Source: an uncultured Clostridia bacterium
GTDB lineage: Bacteria > Bacillota > Clostridia > Oscillospirales > Ruminococcaceae
Reading direction: 5' to 3'
Length of the DNA stretch: 64,000 nt
NCBI GenBank assembly: GCA_947631455.1
Contig: CANRLH010000001.1
Span: 186,001-250,000, forward strand
Of this stretch, positions 16,961-25,734 are shown piece after piece. The notes beneath the pieces are model-generated. The model did not search any database and was not told the origin of the DNA. It worked only from the letters and a program-made list of their open reading frames with translations. Numbering within the stretch: the stretch's first letter is position 1; each line of letters opens with the position of its first letter. The translations under genes were made by a program, and so were the position numbers.

Positions 16961-18316
16961 ATGGGAAGATTATTCGGAACGGACGGCGCCAGAGGTATCG
17001 CTATAACAGAGCTTACCTGTGAAACTGCCATGCAGATAGGCCGGGCAGCTGCTTTGGTGCTTACAAAACACTCAAAAAGACAAAAGGCAAAGATCATAAT
17101 AGGAAAGGATACGAGAATTTCAAGCGACGTGCTGGAGGCAGCACTTGTTTCGGGAATATGCTCTGTCGGCGCCGACGCGCATATTCTGGGGGTTATTCCT
17201 ACCCCTGCGGTCGCAGTTTTGGTGAACAGATATGACGCTGATGCCGGCGTGATGATATCCGCCTCTCACAATTCGGTCGAGTTTAACGGAATAAAGCTTT
17301 TCTCAAGTGAGGGCTTTAAGCTTCCTGACAGCGTTGAAAACGAGATAGAAAAACTTATTCTCGACACCCCGGAGGAGATCAAGCTCAAAAGTTCGACAGA
17401 CATTGGCAGAATAGTTTATGAGAAAAATGCTCAGTGGGATTATATCCGCCATGTTATGAAAGCGGTCGACTGTGATTTCAGGGGAATAAAGGTTGCTGTC
17501 GACTGTGCAAACGGCGCTTCGAGCGAATGTGCGGTGAAGCTTTTTCAGGGACTGGGCGCTTCCTGTTACTTTATAAATAACGATCCCGACGGAACTAACA
17601 TAAATCAAAACTGCGGTTCCACACATATTGAGGGACTTCAGAAATTTGTCGTGGACAACAAGTGCCATGTCGGCCTTGCCTTTGACGGCGATGCGGACAG
17701 ATGTCTTGCCGTTGACGAAAAGGGCGAGGTCGTTGACGGAGATAAGCTTATGGCTATATTTTCCAAGTTTATGAAAAGCTGCGGCCGACTCAATCACAAC
17801 ACCTGCGTTGTTACGGTTATGACAAATCTGGGCTTTATGAAATATGCAAAGGCTGAAAACGTTGTTGTTGCCAGAACCGGGGTGGGTGACAGATACGTTT
17901 TGGAGGAGATGAAAAAGGGCGGATATAACCTTGGCGGAGAGCAATCGGGTCACATTATACTTCTTGATTATGCAAATACAGGCGACGGTGAAATGACAGG
18001 AGTCAAGCTTCTTGAGATCCTGGTAAAGACAAAGAAAAAGCTTTCCGAGCTTGCCGGCGTAATGGAAACATATCCGCAGGTGCTTGAAAATGTAATGATC
18101 AAAAGCGAGTATAAAGGGCGCTGGCAGACAGACAGGGGCGTTTCGGAGTTTATTGAGATGTATAAGGAAAAGCTTGGCGACGACGGACGGATCCTCGTTC
18201 GCGAATCGGGCACAGAGCCTCTGGTAAGAGTAATGCTTGAGGGCAAGCATCTTGGAAAAATAACCGAGTATGCAAAGACGATAGCTGATGCAATAAGGAA
18301 AAACTTTGGAGAATAA
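16961..18316 (+). CDS. glmM: Phosphoglucosamine mutase GlmM
   Basis: Interconverts glucosamine-6-phosphate and glucosamine-1-phosphate in the UDP-GlcNAc pathway that feeds MurA. The 451-residue alpha-D-phosphohexomutase shows the phosphoserine loop MISASHN with Ser 102, the magnesium loop DGDADRC, the sugar-binding GGEQSGHII and the phosphate-binding RESGTEPLVRV. The usual Pro after ASHN is Ser here, a tolerated family variation. AAAGGAAATG precedes the ATG. The 207-bp gap from ruvA shows short hairpins but no clear promoter or terminator, so read-through from ruvCA is likely. Confidence 0.95.
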   Translation: MGRLFGTDGARGIAITELTCETAMQIGRAAALVLTKHSKRQKAKIIIGKDTRISSDVLEAALVSGICSVGADAHILGVIPTPAVAVLVNRYDADAGVMISASHNSVEFNGIKLFSSEGFKLPDSVENEIEKLILDTPEEIKLKSSTDIGRIVYEKNAQWDYIRHVMKAVDCDFRGIKVAVDCANGASSECAVKLFQGLGASCYFINNDPDGTNINQNCGSTHIEGLQKFVVDNKCHVGLAFDGDADRCLAVDEKGEVVDGDKLMAIFSKFMKSCGRLNHNTCVVTVMTNLGFMKYAKAENVVVARTGVGDRYVLEEMKKGGYNLGGEQSGHIILLDYANTGDGEMTGVKLLEILVKTKKKLSELAGVMETYPQVLENVMIKSEYKGRWQTDRGVSEFIEMYKEKLGDDGRILVRESGTEPLVRVMLEGKHLGKITEYAKTIADAIRKNFGE

Positions 18317-18366
18317 ATGAAAACAGCAGTAACAAGCGGGTGCAAATACAGGAGAAGTACATATAT

Positions 18367-19233
18367 ATGAGAACAGCTGAAAACTGGAAGGACTATATGA
18401 TTCTGGACGCAAGCTGCGGCGAAAAGCTTGAAAGCTGGGGAGGGGTAACTTTGATTCGTCCCGATCCGCAGATAATATGGAGGTCTGAAAAAACAAGCGA
18501 ACTTTGGCAAAGCGCAGACGCTCACTATCACCGTTCAAGCAAAGGCGGCGGAGAGTGGGAATACCGAAAAAAGCTCAGGGATAGCTGGACGATTTCATAT
18601 AGCGGACTAAAATTCATAATACGCCCTACCGGCTTTAAGCACACCGGGCTTTTTCCCGAGCAGGCGGTAAACTGGGACTTTTTAAGCGGCGTTATAAAAT
18701 CGGCTGTAAGACCTGTTAAGGTGTTAAATTTGTTTGCATATACCGGCGGAGCGACGCTTGCGTGCGCCATGGCGGGAGCGGCTGTAACTCACGTGGACGC
18801 TTCAAAGGGAATGGTGCAGTGGGCAAGGGAAAACGCACAAATCTCCGGCCTTTCTCAAAAGCCTATACGCTGGCTTGTGGACGACTGTGAAAAGTTTGTA
18901 AACAGAGAGATAAGACGAGGCAGCAAGTACGATATCATAGTAATGGATCCGCCGAGCTACGGAAGAGGTCCGGGCGGCGAGGTCTGGAAGCTTGAAGAGT
19001 GCGTTTACGATCTGGTAAAGCTTTGTTCAAACGTGCTGAGTGACAATTCGCTTTGCTTTATGCTTAACAGCTATACTGCTGGGCTTTCGCCCTCGGTTAT
19101 GGCGTATATTCTGGGAGACCTGCTTATACCGAGATTTGCGGGAAAGGTTTTCGCCGATGAGATAGGGCTTAAGGTGCAAAGCTCCGGCTTTTCGCTTCCG
19201 TGCGGAAGTACTGCGATCTGGCAAAGTAAGTAA
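18367..19233 (+). CDS. Class I SAM-dependent rRNA methyltransferase (RlmI-like)
   Basis: A Rossmann-fold methyltransferase of the RlmI/RlmK group, which methylate C5 of a 23S rRNA cytosine; a N-terminal PUA domain is not evident. ATG 18367 is preferred because GGAGA lies upstream, while the alternative GTG 18340 has no ribosome site. Motifs: VLNLFAYTGGATLACA binds cofactor, VTHVDASKGMVQWARENA is the acidic ribose loop, and IVMDPPSYGRG is the catalytic D-P-P-S-Y. About 288 residues. The exact rRNA target cannot be read from the sequence. It lies between glmM and ecfA1 in the same run. Confidence 0.82.
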   Translation: MRTAENWKDYMILDASCGEKLESWGGVTLIRPDPQIIWRSEKTSELWQSADAHYHRSSKGGGEWEYRKKLRDSWTISYSGLKFIIRPTGFKHTGLFPEQAVNWDFLSGVIKSAVRPVKVLNLFAYTGGATLACAMAGAAVTHVDASKGMVQWARENAQISGLSQKPIRWLVDDCEKFVNREIRRGSKYDIIVMDPPSYGRGPGGEVWKLEECVYDLVKLCSNVLSDNSLCFMLNSYTAGLSPSVMAYILGDLLIPRFAGKVFADEIGLKVQSSGFSLPCGSTAIWQSK

Positions 19234-19252
19234 TAAGATTTAAGGATGAGAA

Positions 19253-20107
19253 ATGGAAAAATTTATTGAAGCTAAAGATATAACCTTTTCGTATGTAAAC
19301 GAAATGGAAGAGCCGCCGGTAAAAACCACGGTGTTTGAAAATTTATCTCTTGACATTTACAAGGGCGAGTTCGTAGCGATACTGGGTCATAACGGTTCGG
19401 GAAAGTCAACCCTGGCAAAGTGCTTTAACGCAATAAACATACCGCAGTCCGGAGAGGTTTTAGTAAACTCAATGAGTATCAGGGATCAGGAAAAGCTGCT
19501 TGATATTCGCCAGTGCGTGGGAATGGTTTTTCAAAACCCCGACAATCAGATCGTTGCGACGATAGTTGAGGAGGATGTGGCGTTTGCTCTTGAAAATATG
19601 GGTGTTGAACCCGCAGAGATACGCCGAAGAGTGGACGAATCTCTTAAGACTGTGGGAATGTATGAGTACCGTGAGCACGCTCCGCATAAGCTTTCAGGAG
19701 GACAAAAGCAAAGAGTGGCTATTGCGGGTATCCTGGCAATGCGCCCCGAGTGTATTTTGCTTGATGAGCCGACCGCAATGCTTGACCCAAAGGGAAGACG
19801 TGAGGTATTAAAAACTATAAAGGAGCTTAACAAAAACAGCGGTGTGACAATAGTGCTTATCACTCACTATATGGACGAGGCGGTTCAGGCGGACAGAGTT
19901 GTGGTTATGGATAGCGGCAGAATAGTTTTGGACGATAAACCTAAAAAAATATTTTCTCAGGTTCAAAAGTTAAAGGCGCTGGGGCTTGATGTTCCGCAGG
20001 TGACAGAGCTTGTATATACGCTAAACGCCGACGGCTTTGACCTTGACCCCGAAATAATAACAGAAGACGAGTGCGTTGACGCGCTTTATGAGCTTTTAAA
20101 AAAGTAA
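19253..20107 (+). CDS. ecfA1: Energy-coupling factor ATPase EcfA1
   Basis: One of two ATPases driving an ECF-type vitamin/micronutrient importer. The 284-residue ABC protein has Walker [10 protein letters not shown] (45-53), the Q-loop [20 protein letters not shown] typical of ECF ATPases, signature LSGGQKQR, Walker [16 protein letters not shown] and an H-loop (LITHYMDEA). A C-terminal extension of about 50 residues fits EcfA1. It is followed by ecfA2, then ruvB and ecfT, making a group II (shared) ECF module whose substrate-binding S components are encoded elsewhere. Confidence 0.93.
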   Translation: MEKFIEAKDITFSYVNEMEEPPVKTTVFENLSLDIYKGEFVAILGHNGSGKSTLAKCFNAINIPQSGEVLVNSMSIRDQEKLLDIRQCVGMVFQNPDNQIVATIVEEDVAFALENMGVEPAEIRRRVDESLKTVGMYEYREHAPHKLSGGQKQRVAIAGILAMRPECILLDEPTAMLDPKGRREVLKTIKELNKNSGVTIVLITHYMDEAVQADRVVVMDSGRIVLDDKPKKIFSQVQKLKALGLDVPQVTELVYTLNADGFDLDPEIITEDECVDALYELLKK

Positions 20108-20127
20108 CGCTTAAGGAAAAGATATAA

Positions 20128-20988
20128 ATGGCAGTTATCAAAACGGAAAATTTAACCTATGTGTACGGTGAGGGAACACCCTTTCGCAAGGTTGCGCTTG
20201 ACAACGTGAACCTGTCTGTTGAAGAGGGTGAGCTGGTCGGAGTGATCGGGCATACGGGCTCCGGAAAATCAACCCTGATCGAGCATTTCAACGCTTTGCT
20301 TAGACCTACATCCGGCAATGTATTTATAGACGGTGAAAGGATAAACTGGGACGACAAAAAGACCTTAAGAGGTATCCGCTTTAAAGTTGGGCTTGTATTT
20401 CAATATCCGGAATATCAGCTTTTTGAGGACACGGTCTATAAGGACATAGCTTTCGGACCGAAAAACATGGAGCTTGACGAGAACGAAATAGATAGGCGAG
20501 TAAGAGAAACGGCGCGCCTTGTCGGGATCAGCGAGGATATGCTTATAAAATCTCCGTTTGACCTTTCGGGCGGACAAAAAAGGCGCGTGGCGATAGCGGG
20601 TGTAATGGCGATGGAGCCAAAGGTGCTGATACTCGACGAGCCTACCGCAGGTCTTGATCCGAAGGGACGGGAAACTATCCTTGAAATGATACATAGTTAT
20701 CACAGGGAAAAGAAAAACACGGTTATGCTTGTTTCTCACTCAATGGAGGATGTCGCAAAAATAGCAAAAAAGATATTGGTCATGAACGACGGCAGGCTTT
20801 TTTGCTATGACGACACGAAAAAAGTATTTGAAAGGGCTGATGAGCTTAAAGCCATGGGTCTGTCTGTTCCTCAGATAACAAGGGTTTTTAATCGCCTGAA
20901 GGAAAAGGGCATAGATATAACAGAGGATGTTTACACGGTGGATTTTGCAAAAAAGCTTGTTGAAAAAGTAATGGAGATGAAAAAATGA
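20128..20988 (+). CDS. ecfA2: Energy-coupling factor ATPase EcfA2
   Basis: Second ATPase of the ECF module, expected to pair with EcfA1 and dock onto EcfT. The 286 residues contain Walker [11 protein letters not shown]-loop [21 protein letters not shown] (Tyr variant typical of EcfA2), signature LSGGQKRR, Walker [17 protein letters not shown] and H-loop LVSHSMEDV. Its stop overlaps the ruvB ATG (ATGA at 20985-20988), so translation of a DNA-repair motor is coupled to a transporter ATPase. Confidence 0.93.
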   Translation: MAVIKTENLTYVYGEGTPFRKVALDNVNLSVEEGELVGVIGHTGSGKSTLIEHFNALLRPTSGNVFIDGERINWDDKKTLRGIRFKVGLVFQYPEYQLFEDTVYKDIAFGPKNMELDENEIDRRVRETARLVGISEDMLIKSPFDLSGGQKRRVAIAGVMAMEPKVLILDEPTAGLDPKGRETILEMIHSYHREKKNTVMLVSHSMEDVAKIAKKILVMNDGRLFCYDDTKKVFERADELKAMGLSVPQITRVFNRLKEKGIDITEDVYTVDFAKKLVEKVMEMKK

Positions 20989-22025
20989 TCGAGAAATCGG
21001 ATATGGATTTTGAAAACAGAATAGTCGCCCCCGAGGCAACAAGCGATGAGCGCGGCGACGATGTGGATTATTCTCTGCGTCCGAAGTCTCTTTGTGAATA
21101 TATAGGTCAGGAAAAGGTAAAGGAAAACCTTTCGGTGTTTATTGAGGCGGCAAAGCAAAGGGGAGATCCGCTTGATCACGTTTTGCTTTACGGCCCTCCG
21201 GGACTTGGAAAAACAACTCTTTCCGGGATAATCGCACATGAAATGGGAGTGAATTTCCGCGTAACGAGCGGGCCTGCCATTGAAAAGCCGGGCGATTTAG
21301 CGGCGCTTTTGACAAATCTTCAAGAGGGCGATGTGCTTTTTATCGACGAGATACACCGCCTTTCAAGAGCAATAGAAGAGATTTTATATCCCGCGCTTGA
21401 GGATTTTGCGCTTGACATAATAATAGGAAAAGGCCCTAGCGCCAGAAGCATAAGGCTTGATCTTAACAGATTTACTCTTGTCGGTGCAACGACCAGAGCC
21501 GGACAGCTAACCTCTCCGCTAAGAGACCGGTTCGGAGTTATTGAGCGCCTTGAACTTTACTCAAAGGATGAGCTGTGCGACATAATTTTGCGCTCTGCGT
21601 CTATTCTGGGTATCTACTGCGAAAAGGATGGCGCCTATGAGCTTGCTGTAAGAAGCCGCGGGACCCCGAGAATAGCAAACAGGCTTTTAAGAAGAGTAAG
21701 AGATTTTGCCGAGGTTATGGGAAACGGCAGGGTGACAAAGGATATAGTCTCTATTGCGCTTGACAGAATGGAAGTAGATTCTCTGGGGCTTGATTCTCTT
21801 GATAAAAGGCTTCTTAACATGATGATAAACGGCTATAACGGCGGCCCTGTGGGACTTGAAACGCTTGCCTCGGCAATAGGCGAGGAGGCGGTAACGCTTG
21901 AAGATGTATGCGAGCCGTATCTTATGCAGCTCGGATTTATTTCAAGAACGCCCAGAGGCAGAGTCGCGACCGATCTTGCGTACAAGCACCTTGGAATCTT
22001 AAAAGACGGACAGACTATGCTTTGA
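20985..22025 (+). CDS. ruvB: Holliday junction branch migration helicase RuvB
   Basis: AAA+ hexameric motor that pulls DNA through RuvA-bound junctions. The 346-residue protein has [19 protein letters not shown], Walker [10 protein letters not shown], Walker [10 protein letters not shown], sensor 1 VGATTRAG, the arginine finger region SPLRDRFG, and the winged helix ending with [20 protein letters not shown]. It is separated from ruvC-ruvA by glmM, a methyltransferase and the two ECF ATPase genes, and sits between ecfA2 and ecfT. Confidence 0.97.
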   Translation: MIEKSDMDFENRIVAPEATSDERGDDVDYSLRPKSLCEYIGQEKVKENLSVFIEAAKQRGDPLDHVLLYGPPGLGKTTLSGIIAHEMGVNFRVTSGPAIEKPGDLAALLTNLQEGDVLFIDEIHRLSRAIEEILYPALEDFALDIIIGKGPSARSIRLDLNRFTLVGATTRAGQLTSPLRDRFGVIERLELYSKDELCDIILRSASILGIYCEKDGAYELAVRSRGTPRIANRLLRRVRDFAEVMGNGRVTKDIVSIALDRMEVDSLGLDSLDKRLLNMMINGYNGGPVGLETLASAIGEEAVTLEDVCEPYLMQLGFISRTPRGRVATDLAYKHLGILKDGQTML

Positions 22026-22053
22026 TATATTTTGGTATGAAAGGTATTTTTTA

Positions 22054-22863
22054 ATGATAAAGGATATAACGATAGGTCAGTTTTTTCCGGGAAAAAGCAT
22101 CGTTCACAGGCTTGACCCGAGGATAAAGCTTTTACTTACGGTGATATATATCGTCATGCTCTTTATAGCGGACACGTTTTTGGGGCTTTTTACTGGAGTA
22201 GTGTTTTTGGCTGCGGCATATGTTATTTCTCAGATACCGCTTAAAATGATCCTCAAAAGTGTAAAGCCGATAGTTCCGCTGATAATATTTACGGGAATAC
22301 TGAATTTGTTTTTTATCTCAACAGGTGAAACGCTCATTAAGTTCTGGATATTCAGAATAACCACCGGAAGCATTAAGACGGCCGTGTTTATGATAGTCAG
22401 GATAATCGCGCTTATCATCGGAACCTCTCTGCTTACCTACACCACCTCGCCGATCGCTCTTACAGACGCGATAGAGAGGGTGTTATCTCCGCTAAAAAAG
22501 ATAAAGCTCCCCGTTCACGAAGTGGCTATGATGATGACGATCGCGCTTAGGTTCATACCGACCCTTGTGGAGGAGACGGATAAAATAACAATGGCGCAAA
22601 AGGCAAGGGGCGCTGATATGGAATCGGGTTCGCTTATAAAAAGGGCAAAGGCGTTGATACCTATTCTTATCCCGCTTTTCGTTTCGGCTTTTCGGCGTGC
22701 CGAGGAGCTTGCAATGGCTATGGAATGCCGCTGCTATCACGGAGGAGAGGGAAGAACCAGGCTTAAACAGCTTCACTGTGAGCCGAGAGATATTTATGCG
22801 GTAATTATAAGCGCGGCGTTTACAGCGCTTGTAATAATAATCGACAGGGTGAACATTTTTTGA
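22054..22863 (+). CDS. ecfT: Energy-coupling factor transmembrane protein EcfT
   Basis: The membrane scaffold of the ECF transporter, linking the two ATPases to S components. The 269-residue protein starts with IGQFFPGKSIVHRLDPRIKLL, typical of EcfT, has about six hydrophobic segments, and carries the coupling-helix signatures AQKARGADMESG and RRAEELAMAMECRCY (Ala-Arg-Gly-type motifs that bind the ATPases). Its TGA overlaps the truA ATG by one base (TGATG at 22861-22865). The cargo is not specified by this locus. Confidence 0.93.
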   Translation: MIKDITIGQFFPGKSIVHRLDPRIKLLLTVIYIVMLFIADTFLGLFTGVVFLAAAYVISQIPLKMILKSVKPIVPLIIFTGILNLFFISTGETLIKFWIFRITTGSIKTAVFMIVRIIALIIGTSLLTYTTSPIALTDAIERVLSPLKKIKLPVHEVAMMMTIALRFIPTLVEETDKITMAQKARGADMESGSLIKRAKALIPILIPLFVSAFRRAEELAMAMECRCYHGGEGRTRLKQLHCEPRDIYAVIISAAFTALVIIIDRVNIF

Positions 22864-23597
22864 TGAGAAATTTTAAGGTCAAGATCGCTTATGACGGCTC
22901 ATGCTATCACGGGTTTCAACGCCAGGAAAACGCTGTTACCGTTCAGGAAAAGATAGAGGACGCATTGTTTGGGCTTTTCGGCGAGAAAATAACGATAGAC
23001 GGCTGTTCGAGAACTGATAAGGGAGTGCACGCAAGGGAGTTTTATTTCTCCTTTAAGACGCAAAGTCCTATAACGTTAAGGGGAATAGTTTTCGGTCTCA
23101 ACCCAAAGCTTCCTGATGATATTTCGGTTTTGTCGGCTGAAGAGGTGCCGCTTGATTTTCACGCTCGGTTCGACGCAAAGGGAAAAGAGTACGAATACAT
23201 TATCCACAACAGTGAGATAAAGAATCCGTTTTATAAGAACACGGCGCTTAAATACTGGGTGCCGATAGATGAAAAAAAGCTTGATATGGCGGCAAAGTCG
23301 TTTATCGGAGAGCACGATTTTAAAAGCTTTTGTTCGACAGCGTGCGACAAGCAGATAACGGTGAGAACAATTTTTGACGCCCGTGTTGTCAGAGAGGGAG
23401 ACCTTGTTAAGTTTTACGTTTCGGGGAACGGCTTTCTTTACAATATGGTAAGGATAATGGTCGGAACGCTTTTGTTTATAAACGAGGGCAAGATACCATG
23501 TGACGGAATTGAGGACATAATAAAGTCAAAGGACCGAGCAAAGGCGGGAAAAACGGTAGCTCCGCAGGGGCTGTATTTAAACAGGGTATTTTATTGA
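22863..23597 (+). CDS. truA: tRNA pseudouridine synthase A (TruA)
   Basis: Converts uridines 38-40 in tRNA anticodon stems to pseudouridine. The 244-residue protein begins MRNFKVKIAYDGSCYHGFQRQ; the catalytic Asp 52 lies in GCSRTDKGVHA. Later landmarks are FHARFDAKGKEYEYII, the DFKSF motif and FLYNMVRIMVGTL. I use ATG 22863, which overlaps the ecfT stop, rather than the TTG at 22860. ecfT-truA adjacency is common in Firmicutes. Confidence 0.95.
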   Translation: MRNFKVKIAYDGSCYHGFQRQENAVTVQEKIEDALFGLFGEKITIDGCSRTDKGVHAREFYFSFKTQSPITLRGIVFGLNPKLPDDISVLSAEEVPLDFHARFDAKGKEYEYIIHNSEIKNPFYKNTALKYWVPIDEKKLDMAAKSFIGEHDFKSFCSTACDKQITVRTIFDARVVREGDLVKFYVSGNGFLYNMVRIMVGTLLFINEGKIPCDGIEDIIKSKDRAKAGKTVAPQGLYLNRVFY

Positions 23598-23642
23598 TAA
23601 ATTTGACTGCAAAACAAGGGAAGTTAAAAGAAAGGATATAAA

Positions 23643-24827
23643 ATGGCAAAGATTAAGTCGTTTCAGACTGATATCCGCAGGGAGCGGAAAAAGAAAAAAA
23701 TAAAAAGATTCCTGCGCCGTTTTGCGGTCGTATTATGTGTTGCGACGGTGGCTGCCGCAGTGTTTTTTACAAGAGGCACATGGGTTCCGTGGTTTGATGG
23801 GATACTCGAAAAGGCTCAGACGGTTACGGTAAACGACGGAGAGCTTGAAAAGGGCAATTTTCCGATAGCTGTGGGTGAGGCGGCCTCGGGCGCAAAGCTT
23901 TTGAAATTCGACGGCGATTTTGTACTTGCCACGGACACATATATAAATTTTTACAAACCAAGCGGCGAACATATAAATTCCGTTCAGCACAAGTTCTCTG
24001 ATCCGGAGGTAAAGATAGGCGACAGCAGGCTTTTGGTATACGACAGGGCCGGAAAAAGACTTTGTGTTATGAACGATAAAGAAGTGATCTTTGAGCGTGA
24101 GCTTGATGAAGAGATTTATTTTGCCCAAATGGCTTCAAACGATAGCTTTGCAGTTGTTACTGCGGCAGAGGGATTTTCATCATATCTTACCGTTTACAAC
24201 AAGGACGGAGAAGTGATATACCGCTTTGCAAACGGCGCGAGAATGACATCGGTTGATTTCAAGTCAAGCGGCTTTGGCTGTTATGTTTCTGCTTTTGAGA
24301 TGAAGGGCGGAAATATGGTTACAAATATATACTCTCTTGATTTTGACTCCGAAGAGATAGAGATGAAAAGCGAGGATATTTCAAATACCGCGGTAATTAA
24401 AACGGCAAAGCTTTCAGACGGAGATTTTGTGGCTGTCTGCGATGACAGATTCATAAGACTTGACAGAAATGGTAAAATAGAAAGTAGTGCGGAGTACAAG
24501 TCGGATATAATCGACTTTGACGCAACATCTGAGGTCGTTTCTATCGCGGTCAAAAGCATAAGCGACGAAATGAAGTCAAAGCTTATTGTGATAAGAAGCG
24601 ACAGCGACGAGATCGAAATAGATATAGACGAAAAGGTAAAAACCGTAAGCTGTGATTCAAAGAATACTTATGTGCTTACCGATCGCAATATTGAGTTATT
24701 TTCAACATCCGGAAAGCAGCTTGCCACTGCAAAGGTGAGCAACGATTATGTTGATTTTATAAGCTTGGACGATACGGTTTTGTTCTTAGGATACAGAGAG
24801 ATAAATAAGATAGAATATAGCTATTAG
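23643..24827 (+). CDS. DUF5711-like membrane-anchored protein
   Basis: A 394-residue protein of unknown function; it resembles DUF5711 from memory. It has a very basic cytoplasmic N-terminus (RRERKKKKIKRFLRR), one membrane segment (about 28-46) and an outside domain of about 340 residues. That domain shows repeated short beta units such as KLLKFDGDFVLATDTYINFY and SRLLVYDRAGKRLCVMND, suggesting a beta-propeller-like fold. AAAGGA precedes the ATG. It lies 9 bp before the CvpA family gene; the two together suggest a cell-envelope role, but this is inference. Confidence 0.7.
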   Translation: MAKIKSFQTDIRRERKKKKIKRFLRRFAVVLCVATVAAAVFFTRGTWVPWFDGILEKAQTVTVNDGELEKGNFPIAVGEAASGAKLLKFDGDFVLATDTYINFYKPSGEHINSVQHKFSDPEVKIGDSRLLVYDRAGKRLCVMNDKEVIFERELDEEIYFAQMASNDSFAVVTAAEGFSSYLTVYNKDGEVIYRFANGARMTSVDFKSSGFGCYVSAFEMKGGNMVTNIYSLDFDSEEIEMKSEDISNTAVIKTAKLSDGDFVAVCDDRFIRLDRNGKIESSAEYKSDIIDFDATSEVVSIAVKSISDEMKSKLIVIRSDSDEIEIDIDEKVKTVSCDSKNTYVLTDRNIELFSTSGKQLATAKVSNDYVDFISLDDTVLFLGYREINKIEYSY

Positions 24828-24835
24828 GAGGCAGA

Positions 24836-25708
24836 ATGGCTTTAATATATGATTTGGCAGTAGTTGTTGTACTGCTGTTATTCTTTATTTTTGGAATCAA
24901 AAGAGGCTTTATAAAAAGCGTTATTTCTCTTATATGCTTTGTGTTGGCGATAGTGATTTCGATTTTTGCATCATCAAAGCTGGCACAGCCTATATATGAG
25001 ATGTGCTTTAAAGAAAAAGTCACCTCTTTTATCGCAGAGAATATTGATAAGATAGATGTTTCCGGCGTGGTTAACAACTATCTGCTTAAAAATGTAGGGA
25101 TAACAGCAGATGATAAGACTGTGAAAAGTATTATCGGAACCGAGGGCGACATTAAAAACAACATTGAGTCTTATGCAAAGGCAAAGGGCGTGAGCCTTGA
25201 CCCTATGAGCATATCCCAAAACGTAGACAGCTTTTTAAAGTCTGACGAGCTTAAAGGAGCAATAGAAACAGCGCTGCCGTCGTCTCTTGCCTCTGCTGTT
25301 TTCGAGGCGGCAGAAAGTTCTGCCGAGACGGTTTCAAAGGTTTTGCAGGCATGTGTAAACCCGAACCAAGCACAGGCAGCCGAAATGATAGAGGAAGCTT
25401 TCGTAAACGATATGCTTATCCTTCTTGTAAAATATGCGCTGTTTTTGATTTTGTTTACGGTGCTGAGTTTTATTTTCAAGCTTATAATAGCGGCAACCGG
25501 AATCGTAAACAAAATCCCGGTCGCGAGCGGAGTGAACCGAGCTTTAGGCGGCGCCTTGGGGATCTTAAAGGGCGGTGTCGCGCTTGTGATAATTGCTGTG
25601 ATAATTTCCGCTCTCTCGGCGCTTCTGGCTTCAAGATATTCCGCGTTGGCAGAATCAACAATAAACAATTCTTTGGTGTTTAAGTATTTTTATAATATGG
25701 TGAAATAG
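24836..25708 (+). CDS. CvpA family membrane protein with long central insertion
   Basis: Membrane protein of the CvpA (colicin V production) family. The N-terminal two segments (DLAVVVVLLLFFIFGIKRG and SVISLICFVLAIVISIFAS) match the family. About 130 residues (58-190), hydrophilic and probably extracytoplasmic, separate them from the third and fourth segments (LILLVKYALFLILFTVLSF and GGVALVIIAVIISALSALL), with the family-like NKIPVASGVNRALGGALGILKG between. Ordinary CvpA proteins are about 160-180 residues; this one is 290, owing to the insertion. GGAGG precedes the ATG. Function unknown. Confidence 0.78.
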   Translation: MALIYDLAVVVVLLLFFIFGIKRGFIKSVISLICFVLAIVISIFASSKLAQPIYEMCFKEKVTSFIAENIDKIDVSGVVNNYLLKNVGITADDKTVKSIIGTEGDIKNNIESYAKAKGVSLDPMSISQNVDSFLKSDELKGAIETALPSSLASAVFEAAESSAETVSKVLQACVNPNQAQAAEMIEEAFVNDMLILLVKYALFLILFTVLSFIFKLIIAATGIVNKIPVASGVNRALGGALGILKGGVALVIIAVIISALSALLASRYSALAESTINNSLVFKYFYNMVK

Positions 25709-25734
25709 AAACAGATGAAAGGACAGTGATAAAA

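Noticed and set aside
17303-18538. 411-codon ORF antisense to glmM
   Set aside because: It opposes a fully conserved enzyme gene, has no ribosome site, and its translation shows no recognisable domain; a codon-bias shadow.
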